Assembly: GCA_002297545.1 (NCBI GenBank)
Contig: DBLZ01000078.1
Location: 1 to 45,690, forward strand
Source: Prevotellaceae bacterium UBA711
GTDB taxonomy: Bacteria; Bacteroidota; Bacteroidia; Bacteroidales; Bacteroidaceae
DNA: 45,690 bases
Direction: 5' to 3'
Positions 33,931-42,114 of this stretch are shown here, piece by piece; positions within the stretch are counted from its first letter, which is position 1, and each line of letters begins with the position of its first letter. The notes beneath the pieces are model-generated. The model saw only the letters and a list, made by a program, of their open reading frames with translations. It had not been told where the DNA came from and did no database searches. Position numbers and translations under genes: made by a program.

Positions 33931-35826
33931 CTATTCCAGGTAGGTATAGCCATAGAGGCCGGAACGGTAGTTGCTGATGAACTCCTTGCCTTCGGTTTCG
34001 GTGATCTTGCCGTCCTTGACGGCTTTGCTTACCCATATCTCGAGGCCGCGTACCAGCTTCTTGGGTTCGTACTGGACGTATTCCAGGACGTCGGCCACGG
34101 TCTCGCCGTCGATGACCTGTTCTATCTCGTAGTCGCCGTTGTCGTCGATGGAGATGTGCACGGCATTGGTGTCGCCGAAGAGGTTGTGCATGTTGCCCAT
34201 GATCTCCTGGTAGGCGCCCACGAGAAAGACGCCGATGTAGTAGTGTTCTCCCGGCTTGACAGGATGCAGAGGCAGGTAGCTGGTTTGCTGCATGCCGTTG
34301 ACAAAGGTGGATATTTTTCCATCTGAATCACAGGTGATGTCCTGCAGGGTGGCCGAACGTGTGGGTTTCTCGTCCAGACGTTCGATGGGCATGATGGGGA
34401 AGAGCTGGTCTATGCCCCAGGAGTCGGGCAGGCTCTGGAAGAGGGAGAAGTTGCAGAAGTACTTGTCGGCCATCTGCTTGTCCAGTGTGCGCAGTTCGTC
34501 GGGGACGTGCTTCTGATGGTGTGCCAGTTCTGCCACCTCGTGGCTGATGGCCCAGTAGAGGCTTTCTATCTGGGCGCGTGTCTTGAGGTCGATGATGCCG
34601 TGGCGGAAGAGGTCAAGAGCTTCTTCGCGGATGTCCTCGGCATCGTGCCAGTCTTCCAGCATTGAACGGCTGGAGAGTTTGTCCCAGACTTCGGTAAGCT
34701 CGTGTACCAGCTTGTGGTCATCAGCCGTTGGCTGGAAGTCCTCGGGCATCTGTGGGGCGGAGACGCTCTCCATGACGTCCATGATGAGGACTGAATGGTG
34801 TGCGGTGAGGCTGCGGCCGCCCTCGGTGATGATGTTGGGGTGGGGGATATGATTGTTGTCGGCTGCCTCCACAAAGGTGTAGACGCAGTCATTGACGTAC
34901 TCCTGTATGCTGTAGTTGACGGAGCTCTCGGAATTGCTGCTGCGTGTGCCGTCGTAGTCCACGCCCAGTCCGCCTCCGCAGTCCACGAACTTGATGTCGT
35001 AGCCCATGGCATGGAGCTGCACGTAGAACTGGGCAGCCTCCTTCAGGGCTGTGGAGATGCGGCGTATCTTGGTTATCTGGCTGCCGATGTGGAAGTGTAT
35101 GAACGAGAGGCAGTCCTTCAGGTCCATTTCCTCCAGGGTCTGCAGGGCGGTGAGCAGCTCGGAGCTGTTGAGACCGAACTTGCTGGCGTCGCCTCCGCTC
35201 TCCTGCCACTTGCCGCTGCCGCTGGAGGCCAGCTTGATGCGTATGCCCAGGTTGGGGCGCACGCCCAGGCGGGTGGCGGTGTCGGCTATGATCTTCAGTT
35301 CGGGCAGTTTCTCTATGACCAGGAACACGCGTTTGCCCATCTTCTGTGCCAGCAGTGCCAGTTCGATGAAGTTCTGGTCCTTGTGGCCGTTGCAGATGAT
35401 GAGTGAGTCGGAGTCCATGTGGGTGGCCAGTACGGCGTGGAGCTCGGGTTTGCTGCCGGCCTCCAGGCCGAGATTGTAGCGCTTGCCATGACTGATGATC
35501 TCCTCCACGACGGGGCGCATCTGGTTCACCTTGATGGGGTATATGATGAAGTGCTCGCCCTGGTAGTTGTACTCCTTGCCGGCGGCACGGAAACAGGCGT
35601 CGGTCTTCTGTATGCGGCTGTCCAGGATGTCGGGGAAACGCAGCAGCATGGGTGCGGCTACATGGCGTGTGACCAAGCGGTCCACCACCTCCTTCAGGTC
35701 TATGCGGACACCGTTTTTCTTGGGCTCCACGTAGACGTGGCCCTTGTCGTTGATACCAAAGAAATTAACTCCCCATCCCTTGATGTTGTAGAGCTCTTCC
35801 GAGTCTTCAATGCGCCATTTTTTCAT
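33931..35826 (-). CDS. speA: Biosynthetic arginine decarboxylase
   Basis: 631 residues, the usual size of SpeA. Decarboxylates arginine to agmatine with pyridoxal phosphate, first step of the agmatine route to putrescine and spermidine. Alanine-racemase-like barrel with Schiff-base Lys99 in YPIKVNQ; FHIGSQITKIRRI and VDCGGGLGVDYDGTRS bind the cofactor phosphate; a C-terminal beta-domain and the characteristic inserted helical bundle follow. Leader region 35827-35967 holds a TG-rich tract on the plus strand. Neighbours aroK and topA upstream and argB downstream are on the same strand. Confidence 0.96.
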   Translation of the reverse strand: MKKWRIEDSEELYNIKGWGVNFFGINDKGHVYVEPKKNGVRIDLKEVVDRLVTRHVAAPMLLRFPDILDSRIQKTDACFRAAGKEYNYQGEHFIIYPIKVNQMRPVVEEIISHGKRYNLGLEAGSKPELHAVLATHMDSDSLIICNGHKDQNFIELALLAQKMGKRVFLVIEKLPELKIIADTATRLGVRPNLGIRIKLASSGSGKWQESGGDASKFGLNSSELLTALQTLEEMDLKDCLSFIHFHIGSQITKIRRISTALKEAAQFYVQLHAMGYDIKFVDCGGGLGVDYDGTRSSNSESSVNYSIQEYVNDCVYTFVEAADNNHIPHPNIITEGGRSLTAHHSVLIMDVMESVSAPQMPEDFQPTADDHKLVHELTEVWDKLSSRSMLEDWHDAEDIREEALDLFRHGIIDLKTRAQIESLYWAISHEVAELAHHQKHVPDELRTLDKQMADKYFCNFSLFQSLPDSWGIDQLFPIMPIERLDEKPTRSATLQDITCDSDGKISTFVNGMQQTSYLPLHPVKPGEHYYIGVFLVGAYQEIMGNMHNLFGDTNAVHISIDDNGDYEIEQVIDGETVADVLEYVQYEPKKLVRGLEIWVSKAVKDGKITETEGKEFISNYRSGLYGYTYLE

Positions 35827-35847
35827 TTCACTAAGTACAGATAGGTG

Positions 35848-35950
35848 ATGTGTGTGTCTATATACCGATGCTTGTTGATGTGTATGGTGTGTGTCTTGTG
35901 TGTTGTATGTATGGGAAAGTGGTGTATGGTGTGTGTGGTGTGTCGTGGCC
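35848..35950. repeat. TG/CA-rich low-complexity leader of speA
   Basis: About 100 bp almost without purine C/A structure on the plus strand (many GTGTG, TGTGT and GTATG words); on the minus strand it is an unstructured AC-rich stretch immediately upstream of speA. It is not a perfect microsatellite. Probably the 5' leader of speA. Confidence 0.5.
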
Positions 35951-35967
35951 CGGCATGGCGGCGCGGG

Positions 35968-36495
35968 CTATATGCCTATCGCCTTCCGCAGCAGTCTGAC
36001 GCTTTCGGCCACACGCTGGGCGGAGTTGAGCAGGCTCACGTCGAAAATGTGATTGGCCTTCATGTAGAATGGCTCGCGCTGACGGAGCATCTCCTCTATG
36101 TAGGACTGCAGTTCCTCGTCGCTTTTGCCCAGGATGAGCGGGCGCACGACCCGGCCCATCTTCAGGTGCGAGGCCAGGACGGAAGCCGAGGCCTTGAGGT
36201 AGACGGTGTCGCAGCGCGAGTTCATGTAGTCCATGTTGTCGAAGAAGCAGGGTGTGCCTCCCCCGCAGGAGATGATGACGTCCTCGAACTCGGCCACCTC
36301 GTGCAGCATGTTGCGTTCCATCTCGCGGAAGGCGGCCTCGCCCCGCTCCTCGAAGATCTGTGCCACGGTGCGGTGGAAGCGCATCTCGATGTACCAGTCG
36401 AGGTCGTAGAAACGCATTCCGAGTTCCTTGGCCATGGCATGCCCAATGGTGGTCTTGCCCGCACCCATGTAGCCTACAAGAATGATGCTCTTCAT
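35968..36495 (-). CDS. aroK: Shikimate kinase
   Basis: 175 residues. Phosphorylates shikimate with ATP in aromatic amino-acid synthesis. P-loop GYMGAGKTT at 8-16, shikimate-binding Asp/Arg in FYDLDWYIEMR, GGGTP near 78-82, and the lid region with RPLI near 120. Starts 12 bp after the stop of topA (on the minus strand), so it is probably co-transcribed with it. 141 bp separate it from speA. Confidence 0.95.
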   Translation of the reverse strand: MKSIILVGYMGAGKTTIGHAMAKELGMRFYDLDWYIEMRFHRTVAQIFEERGEAAFREMERNMLHEVAEFEDVIISCGGGTPCFFDNMDYMNSRCDTVYLKASASVLASHLKMGRVVRPLILGKSDEELQSYIEEMLRQREPFYMKANHIFDVSLLNSAQRVAESVRLLRKAIGI

Positions 36496-36507
36496 GACAG
36501 TAGGTGC

Positions 36508-38841
36508 TTAGGGCTTCTTCCTCCTCGTCACCTTGGGCGTGGCGGGAGTCTGTGCATTGTTGATGATCTTCATGCATTCCTCGTAGGTGAGGTTCTCGGC
36601 CTTGTCGTGCATGTTCTTGGGCAGCTTGTAGTTCTGCTTCTTATAAACGAGGTATGGACCGTAGCGTCCGTTCATGACCTCCAGGTCGGGTTCTTCCTCG
36701 AAGGTCTTCAGGTGTTTGCGGGCTTCGTCCAGGCGGTATTGCAGGATGATCTTCACGGCCTGTTCCAGGGTGATGGTCAGGGGGTCCTTGTCCTTGGGTA
36801 TGGAGATGTAGGACTTGTCGTAGTGGACGTAGGGTCCAAACTTGCCGGCACCTATTTTCACCGTGAAGCCGTCGTACTCGCCCAGTTCCTTGGGCAACTT
36901 GAACAGTTCCAATGCCTCCTCCAGTGTGATGGTCTCCAGGCTCTGTCCCGTCTTCAGCTGGGCGAAGCGTGGCTTGCTCTTGCTCTCGGTGCTGCCTATC
37001 TGTGCCACGGGACCGAAACGGCCTATCTTTACCATGACGGGGTCGCCGCTCTTGGGGTCGGTGCCCAGCAGTCGCTCGCCCACGCGGTGTTCGCTGCGGC
37101 TGTTCATGCTTTCGTCTACCTGTGGCTTGAAGCTCTCGTAGAACTTGCGTATCATCTGTGTCCACTCGGCTTTTCCTTCGGCTATGTCATCGAACTCCTT
37201 CTCTACGTCGGCGGTGAAGTTGTAGTCCATGATCTCGGGGAAGTGCTCCTGCAGGAAGTCGTTCACCACGATGCCGGTGTCGGTGGGTTGCAGTTTGCCA
37301 CGTTCGGCTCCGAGGGTGATTTCCTTCTCCTCCGTGGTGATGTTGCCGGCGTTCATGGTGATGACGGTGTATGGTACGGCCTCGCCCGGCTTGTCGCCTT
37401 TGCGTACGTATTCGCGATCCTGTATGGTGGTGATGGTGGTGGCGTAGGTGGAGGGGCGGCCTATGCCAAGTTCCTCCAGTTTCTTCACCAAGGATGCCTC
37501 GTTGTAGCGTGCCGGACGCTGGCTGAAGCGCTCTGTGGCCTGTATTTCGCGATCCGTCAGGCGTTGTCTTTCCTGCATTACGGGCAGCCGGTTCTCGCCG
37601 TTCTCGGTCTCTTCGTCATCCGTGTTGGACTGAGCCTGATATACTCTCAGGAAACCGTCGAAGGTGATGGTTTCGCCCGTGGCCACGAACTGGCAGTCGT
37701 CCACGTTGCTGATGCTGATGTTGGCCTGGGTGCGCTCTATCTGCGCGTCGGCCATCTGGCTGGCGATCGTACGCTTCCATATCAGTTCGTAGAGACGGCG
37801 TTCCTGTGCCGAGCCCTGTATCTCAGTGGTGCTCATGTATGTGGGGCGTATGGCCTCGTGAGCCTCCTGTGCACCCTTGCTGCTGGTGTGATAGCGCCGT
37901 ATGTAGACGTACTCCGCGCCCATGGTCTCGGTGATGTGTTTCTTGCTGGCACCAATGCAGAGGGTGGAGAGGTTGACACTATCGGTACGCATGTAGGTGA
38001 TGAGACCGTTCTCGTAGAGACGCTGTGCTATCATCATGGTCTGCGCCACACTGAGTCCAAGGCGGTGCGCTGCTTCCTGTTGCAGGGTGGATGTGGTGAA
38101 AGGAGGTGCCGGGCTTCGTTTGGCCGGTTTCTTGCTCACTTCCTGTATACTGTATTCCGCTCCCTTGCACTTTTCCAGAAAAGCTGTGGCTTCTTCCTTG
38201 GTCTGGAAGCGTTTGGACAGTTCGGCCTTGATTTCCTCGCCGCTGTCGGTCAGGAAGACGGCTGTCACCCTGTATGACGCCTCGCTACGGAATGCCAGCA
38301 CCTCGCGTTCCTTTTCCACGATTAGACGCACGGCCACGCTCTGTACACGTCCTGCGGAGAGGGCGGGTTTCACCTTGCGCCACAGCACGGGGCTGAGCTT
38401 GAAACCCACGATGCGGTCCAGCAGACGGCGTGCCTGCTGAGCGTTCACCAGGTTGATGTCTATCCGGCGCGGGTGCTCTATGGCCTCCAGGATGGCGTTC
38501 TTGGTGATCTCGTGAAAGACGATGCGCTTGGTGTTCTCGGGGTCCAGACCCAGGACCTGCTGCAGATGCCAGGAGATGGCCTCTCCCTCGCGGTCTTCAT
38601 CGGATGCGAGCCATACGGTCTCGGATTCGGATGCGAGCTTCTTCAGCGTCTGGACTATCTTTTGCTTGTCCGCCGGAATTTCGTACTGCGGAGCAAACGT
38701 ATCTGTGTCTATGCTGAAATTCTTCTTTTTCAAGTCCCTTATGTGTCCGTATGAAGACTGCACCTTGTAGCCGTCTCCCAAGAACTTTTCTATGGTCTTG
38801 GCCTTGGCAGGACTCTCCACGATAACCAGGTTCTTATTCAT
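36508..38841 (-). CDS. topA: DNA topoisomerase I
   Basis: 777 residues from ATG 38841 (MNKNLVIVESPAKAKTIEKF); the frame extends 11 codons further upstream with no family match. Relaxes negative supercoils. Toprim domain at the N-terminus with IVESPAKA and DEDREGE; active-site Tyr near residue 283 in NGLITYMRTDS; C-terminal Toprim-CRPT-like repeats (for example RFGPVAQIG, KFGPYVHYDK, RYGPYLVYKK) instead of zinc ribbons, as usual in Bacteroidetes. First gene of the topA-aroK group, with a TAnnTTTG box at 38872-38879. Confidence 0.97.
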   Translation of the reverse strand: MNKNLVIVESPAKAKTIEKFLGDGYKVQSSYGHIRDLKKKNFSIDTDTFAPQYEIPADKQKIVQTLKKLASESETVWLASDEDREGEAISWHLQQVLGLDPENTKRIVFHEITKNAILEAIEHPRRIDINLVNAQQARRLLDRIVGFKLSPVLWRKVKPALSAGRVQSVAVRLIVEKEREVLAFRSEASYRVTAVFLTDSGEEIKAELSKRFQTKEEATAFLEKCKGAEYSIQEVSKKPAKRSPAPPFTTSTLQQEAAHRLGLSVAQTMMIAQRLYENGLITYMRTDSVNLSTLCIGASKKHITETMGAEYVYIRRYHTSSKGAQEAHEAIRPTYMSTTEIQGSAQERRLYELIWKRTIASQMADAQIERTQANISISNVDDCQFVATGETITFDGFLRVYQAQSNTDDEETENGENRLPVMQERQRLTDREIQATERFSQRPARYNEASLVKKLEELGIGRPSTYATTITTIQDREYVRKGDKPGEAVPYTVITMNAGNITTEEKEITLGAERGKLQPTDTGIVVNDFLQEHFPEIMDYNFTADVEKEFDDIAEGKAEWTQMIRKFYESFKPQVDESMNSRSEHRVGERLLGTDPKSGDPVMVKIGRFGPVAQIGSTESKSKPRFAQLKTGQSLETITLEEALELFKLPKELGEYDGFTVKIGAGKFGPYVHYDKSYISIPKDKDPLTITLEQAVKIILQYRLDEARKHLKTFEEEPDLEVMNGRYGPYLVYKKQNYKLPKNMHDKAENLTYEECMKIINNAQTPATPKVTRRKKP

Positions 38842-38871
38842 CGTCTCGTAGCTTTTTGTAAATGTCGGCCG

Positions 38872-38879
38872 CAAAGATA
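38872..38879 (-). promoter_or_regulatory. -7 box of topA
   Basis: TATCTTTG on the minus strand, 31 bp before the topA ATG. No convincing TTTG box is seen at 19-20 bp. Confidence 0.45.
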
Positions 38880-38931
38880 GCCTATTTTTTCCATTGTCCC
38901 TTGGTTCTGTGGTAAAAAAGTCTCATAAAAT

Positions 38932-38962
38932 TTTGCACTGTCATACCTTTTATATATCTTTG
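38932..38962 (+). promoter_or_regulatory. Promoter of the NfeD-flotillin operon
   Basis: TTTG at 38932-38935, 19 bp, TATCTTTG at 38955-38962, 62 bp before the ATG at 39025. Divergent from the topA promoter. Confidence 0.65.
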
Positions 38963-39024
38963 TCTTTGACAAAAGCGTCCATGTGGCGCAAATACGGACA
39001 TAACAATAAACACAGAGACACATT

Positions 39025-39630
39025 ATGGATGCATTTTATGAGTGGTATGGCGCGTTGACCTCCACGTTGCAGGTGTTCTGGGCAATAGCCCTGATAACTT
39101 CCTTGGTATTTGCCATACAGATGATACTCACGTTCGTGGGCATAGGTGATGCCGACGCGGATGTGGACATGGATATGTGTGGTGGGGCCGACTTTTCCGA
39201 TGGCTCCACGCTGGACATGGGTGGCAGCATGCAGTTGTTTACCGTGCGCAACCTAATCAACTTCTTCCTTGGCTTGGGCTGGGGTGGCGTTTGCCTGTCC
39301 TCGCTCATTCACAACACGATGTTGCTGGTTATTGCGGCCGTGGGCGTTGGTCTGTTGTTCGTGTATGCATTTCTGCTGGTGTATCGTCAGTTGTTTCGTT
39401 TGGAAAGCAATGGTGCCTTCCACACGGACGATTGTGTAGGTCGCACGGTAGATGTCTATCTCACCGTACCGGCCGGTCGTAGTGGCAACGGCAAGGTGCA
39501 GGTCAGCTTCAGCGGTTCCGTTCAGGAACTTGCGGCCATGACGGATTCTGCCACAGCCATACCCTCGGGGGCAAAGGTGCGGGTGCTCGAAATCATCGAC
39601 AGCACAACCGTGCTGGTGGATAAGGCATAA
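39025..39630 (+). CDS. NfeD-like membrane protein, flotillin partner
   Basis: 201 residues. Two to three membrane helices (about 15-38, 75-95 and 98-120) with an acidic, Asp-rich loop at ~40-55 (DADADVDMDMCGGADF), then a C-terminal OB-fold-like domain (~130-200: GRTVDVYLTVPAGRSGNGKVQVSF, ending VLEIIDSTTVLVDKA), as in short NfeD proteins. NfeD proteins are usually encoded next to flotillins and act with them in membrane microdomains. Here flotillin follows after 83 bp. The Asp-rich loop could bind divalent metal (inference). Confidence 0.85.
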   Translation: MDAFYEWYGALTSTLQVFWAIALITSLVFAIQMILTFVGIGDADADVDMDMCGGADFSDGSTLDMGGSMQLFTVRNLINFFLGLGWGGVCLSSLIHNTMLLVIAAVGVGLLFVYAFLLVYRQLFRLESNGAFHTDDCVGRTVDVYLTVPAGRSGNGKVQVSFSGSVQELAAMTDSATAIPSGAKVRVLEIIDSTTVLVDKA

Positions 39631-39713
39631 GCCGCAGGGCGCCCACTATCCGACTTATACCTTATATTATTAGCAGCAGAAGCAAGTATTAACACATAAA
39701 TAACACAACAACT

Positions 39714-41105
39714 ATGCTTGATCCAATTTTCCTGATTGTAATCGGTGTGGTGGTGATTGTGGTGCTCATCATGGCATTGCTCAACCGCTATCGCCGTTGT
39801 CCCTCGGACAAGATTCTGGTAGTCTATGGCACCACCGGCATGCGCGGCTCTGCCAAGTGTGTACATGGCGGCGGTACCTTCGTATGGCCCATTATACAGG
39901 ACTATGCCTATTTGTCGCTGACACCGATCGGCATCGATGCCAATCTGACCAACGCCCTTTCACGCCAGAACATTCGTGTGGACGTTCCTTGCCGTTTCAC
40001 CGTGGGTATCAGCACGGAACCGGACTCCATGCTTGCCGCCGCAGAGCGCCTGCTGGGTCTGCAGTCATCGCAGATACAGGAGATGGCACGCGATATTCTT
40101 TTCGGTCAGTTGCGTCTGGTCATTGCAACCATGAGCATTGAGGAACTGAACTCCGATCGAGACAAGTTCCTGGAGGCCATCACCGCCAATGTGGAGGTGG
40201 AACTGAAAAAGATAGGTCTGCGACTGATTAACGTCAACGTCACCGATATCAAGGACGAGAGCGGCTACATCGAGGCTCTCGGACAGGAAGCTGCTGCCAA
40301 GGCCATCAACGAGGCCAAGGTTCGTGTGGCCGAACAGGAGAAGGTCGGTGAGATAGGTAAGGCCGAGGCTGTCCGTGAGACACGTATCCGTACTGCAGAA
40401 GCCAACGCACAGGCAGTTCGTGGTGAGAACGAGGCTAAAATTGAGATAGCCAACTCCGAGGCCAACCGTCGTGAGCGCGAAGCCGAGGCCCAGCGCAAGG
40501 CTATTGCCGCCGAGAAGGTGGCCCAGGCTCAGGCTCTGGAGGAGGCATACGCTGCCGAGCAGAAGGCCGAGGATGCACGTGCCGACCGTGATCGTGCCAG
40601 CCAGAACGCTAACGTCATCGTGGCTCAGGAGATAGAAAAGCGCCGCTTGGTGCTGGCTGCCGAGGCCGAGGCCGAGCAGAAGCGCGTCAATGCCAAGGGT
40701 GAGGCCGATGCCATCTACGCCAAGATGGAGGCCGAGGCCAAGGGTTTGTACGAAATCCTGACCAAGCAGGCCGACGGTTACGACCGCATGATAAAGGCTG
40801 CCGGAGGCGATGCAACCAAGGCCTATACCCTGCTGTTGCTGGAGAAGCTCCCCGAGCTGGTCAAGACTCAGGTGGAGGCCATCAAGGGTATCAATATAGA
40901 CAAGGTTACCGTATGGGATGGCGGTGCCGGCAATGCCAACGGCCAGACTTCCACAGCCAACTTTCTGGCCGGTCTCATGAAGTCGGTACCTCCCTTGAAC
41001 GACCTCTTCGATCAGGCCGGCATGGCTCTGCCCGAATACCTCGCCAAGAAGAAATCCGAGGATAAGCCCGAGGACAAGCCTGTAGAGAAGAGCGAGAAGA
41101 AGTAA
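39714..41105 (+). CDS. Flotillin-like SPFH-domain protein
   Basis: 463 residues. One N-terminal membrane hairpin/helix (about 4-26), SPFH/band-7 domain at ~28-200 (CVHGGGTFVWPIIQDYAYLSLTP), then a long Ala/Glu-rich coiled coil at ~200-360 with many AEA and EAEA words, and a Lys/Glu/Asp/Pro-rich tail ending EKSEKK. Flotillins oligomerise into cages that organise membrane domains; bacterial FloT/YqiK work with NfeD proteins. It lies downstream of the NfeD-like gene and ends with a strong terminator at 41159. Confidence 0.93.
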   Translation: MLDPIFLIVIGVVVIVVLIMALLNRYRRCPSDKILVVYGTTGMRGSAKCVHGGGTFVWPIIQDYAYLSLTPIGIDANLTNALSRQNIRVDVPCRFTVGISTEPDSMLAAAERLLGLQSSQIQEMARDILFGQLRLVIATMSIEELNSDRDKFLEAITANVEVELKKIGLRLINVNVTDIKDESGYIEALGQEAAAKAINEAKVRVAEQEKVGEIGKAEAVRETRIRTAEANAQAVRGENEAKIEIANSEANRREREAEAQRKAIAAEKVAQAQALEEAYAAEQKAEDARADRDRASQNANVIVAQEIEKRRLVLAAEAEAEQKRVNAKGEADAIYAKMEAEAKGLYEILTKQADGYDRMIKAAGGDATKAYTLLLLEKLPELVKTQVEAIKGINIDKVTVWDGGAGNANGQTSTANFLAGLMKSVPPLNDLFDQAGMALPEYLAKKKSEDKPEDKPVEKSEKK

Positions 41106-41158
41106 GACTCTTATAGCCAACGTCATTGCTCCATCAGAGTGATGACATAAACCTCAGC

Positions 41159-41203
41159 CGGAGGAAACCTTGTCACATCGGCATGGTTTCCTCCGATTTT
41201 TAT
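41159..41203 (+). terminator. Rho-independent terminator of the NfeD-flotillin operon
   Basis: CGGAGGAAACC (41159-41169) and GGTTTCCTCCG (41185-41195), perfect 11-bp stem with 15-nt loop, followed by ATTTTTATT. Confidence 0.9.
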
Positions 41204-41263
41204 TCTCCTTGGGCGTTATCACGGCCATAATTACGCCCGGTCGGCGTATTTTCCCTCGTTTTA

Positions 41264-41295
41264 TTTGGCAGTTACAAAAAATAGACATACCTTTG
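41264..41295 (+). promoter_or_regulatory. Promoter of tRNA-Leu
   Basis: TTTG at 41264-41267, 20 bp, TACCTTTG at 41288-41295, 13 bp before the mature tRNA start. Confidence 0.7.
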
Positions 41296-41308
41296 CATCC
41301 GCAACCAA

Positions 41309-41390
41309 GCCCAGATGGCGGAATCGGTAGACGCGCTGGTCTCAAACACCAGTGGAGCAATCCGTGCCGGTTCGACCCCGGCTCTGGGTA
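41309..41390 (+). tRNA. tRNA-Leu(CAA)
   Basis: 82 nt. Acceptor GCCCAGA pairs with TCTGGGT (first pair G-U), discriminator A. Anticodon stem CTGGT/ACCAG encloses CTCAAAC with anticodon CAA; a short variable arm GTGGAGCAATCCGT follows, and the T-arm contains GGTTCGACCCC. Class II shape fits Leu. Confidence 0.95.
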
Positions 41391-41392
41391 CT

Positions 41393-41432
41393 GAAAAGAG
41401 GATTCTCGTTTTGAGAGTCCTCTTTTCTATTT
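41393..41432 (+). terminator. Terminator of tRNA-Leu
   Basis: GAAAAGAGGATTCTC (41393-41407) pairs with GAGAGTCCTCTTTTC (41413-41427), one G-U pair, followed by TATTTT. Confidence 0.85.
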
Positions 41433-41534
41433 TAGCAATGACGCATTTCCCATTGCTGATATGCGGGTGAAGGGGCGGTGACAGGGGATTTGAGGGGGAT
41501 TTTATGATTTTTTTTGAAAAATATCCGTAACAAG

Positions 41535-41565
41535 TTTGATGTTTTGCTTTAATTGCTTATATTTG
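41535..41565 (+). promoter_or_regulatory. Promoter of the HU gene
   Basis: TTTG at 41535-41538, 19 bp, TATATTTG at 41558-41565, giving a ~70-nt A/C-rich leader before ATG 41642. Confidence 0.65.
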
Positions 41566-41641
41566 TGGGCGGAATAGAATCTATTACAACCCTATATACC
41601 CTATATCAAAAGAAATTTTCAATTAAATATCAAAATTCAGT

Positions 41642-41905
41642 ATGAACAAGACAGATTTAGTAAACGAGATCGCGGCTAAGGCCCAGTTGAATAAAGTAGC
41701 AGCAAAGGCTGCCCTCGAAGCTACACTCGAATCAATCGAGCAGGCTCTTGCAAATGATGATAAGGTTCAGCTCATCGGCTTCGGCACATTCTCTGTTGTG
41801 GAGAAAGAGGCTCGTACGGGTATCAATCCGCAGACTAAGGAAAAAATCCAGATCCCCGCGCGCAAGGTCGTTAAATTCAAACCCGCCGCAGAACTCGCAA
41901 AATAA
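41642..41905 (+). CDS. HU-family DNA-binding protein
   Basis: 87 residues, usual HU size. Binds and bends DNA without strong sequence preference as a nucleoid protein. MNKTDLVNEIAAKAQLNKVA opens the family pattern; IGFGTFSVVEKEARTGINPQ forms the beta-arm entry and IPARKVVKFKPAAELAK is the canonical end. One terminator and one upstream promoter are both evident, so it is monocistronic and probably abundant. Codon use is strongly optimised and less informative about origin than argS. Confidence 0.97.
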   Translation: MNKTDLVNEIAAKAQLNKVAAKAALEATLESIEQALANDDKVQLIGFGTFSVVEKEARTGINPQTKEKIQIPARKVVKFKPAAELAK

Positions 41906-41927
41906 AACCGTATACGGTAAGATTTTC

Positions 41928-41960
41928 AGCCTGTTCCCTCGGAGGGAGCAGGCTTTATTT
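41928..41960 (+). terminator. Terminator of the HU gene
   Basis: AGCCTGTTCCCTC (41928-41940) and GGAGGGAGCAGGCT (41941-41954) pair tightly, then TTATTT. The downstream end coincides with the TTTG box of the next promoter. Confidence 0.85.
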
Positions 41961-41989
41961 GTATATCATCCCGATTTTTTGTATTTTTG
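41958..41989 (+). promoter_or_regulatory. Promoter of argS
   Basis: TTTG at 41958-41961, 20 bp, TATTTTTG at 41982-41989; predicted leader about 120 nt. The leader contains AAACTGTTT twice (41998-42006, 42010-42018) and a GATTCT/AGAATC stem, but no known riboswitch or T-box pattern. Confidence 0.6.
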
Positions 41990-42114
41990 CAGTTAAGAAA
42001 CTGTTTGGGAAACTGTTTAAATCTGATTGCCGGATTCTATATAAGATTTTATGAGAATCGGATTTGTGCGGCTTCCCGGAATCGGTTTTAAAGAGTGATT
42101 AATTTAACTGACTG

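Noticed and set aside
33687..33953. 89-residue N-terminal extension of ArgB
   Set aside because: It translates the MITE-like element and the end of speA; family similarity starts at MDKINVIKVGG.
35845..38277. 810-codon open frame on the plus strand
   Set aside because: Antisense to topA and aroK and starting in the TG-rich tract; both real genes are firmly identified on the other strand.
41990..42114. T-box or other riboswitch before argS
   Set aside because: There is a repeat (AAACTGTTT twice) and a short stem, but no T-box core sequence or terminator/antiterminator pair.
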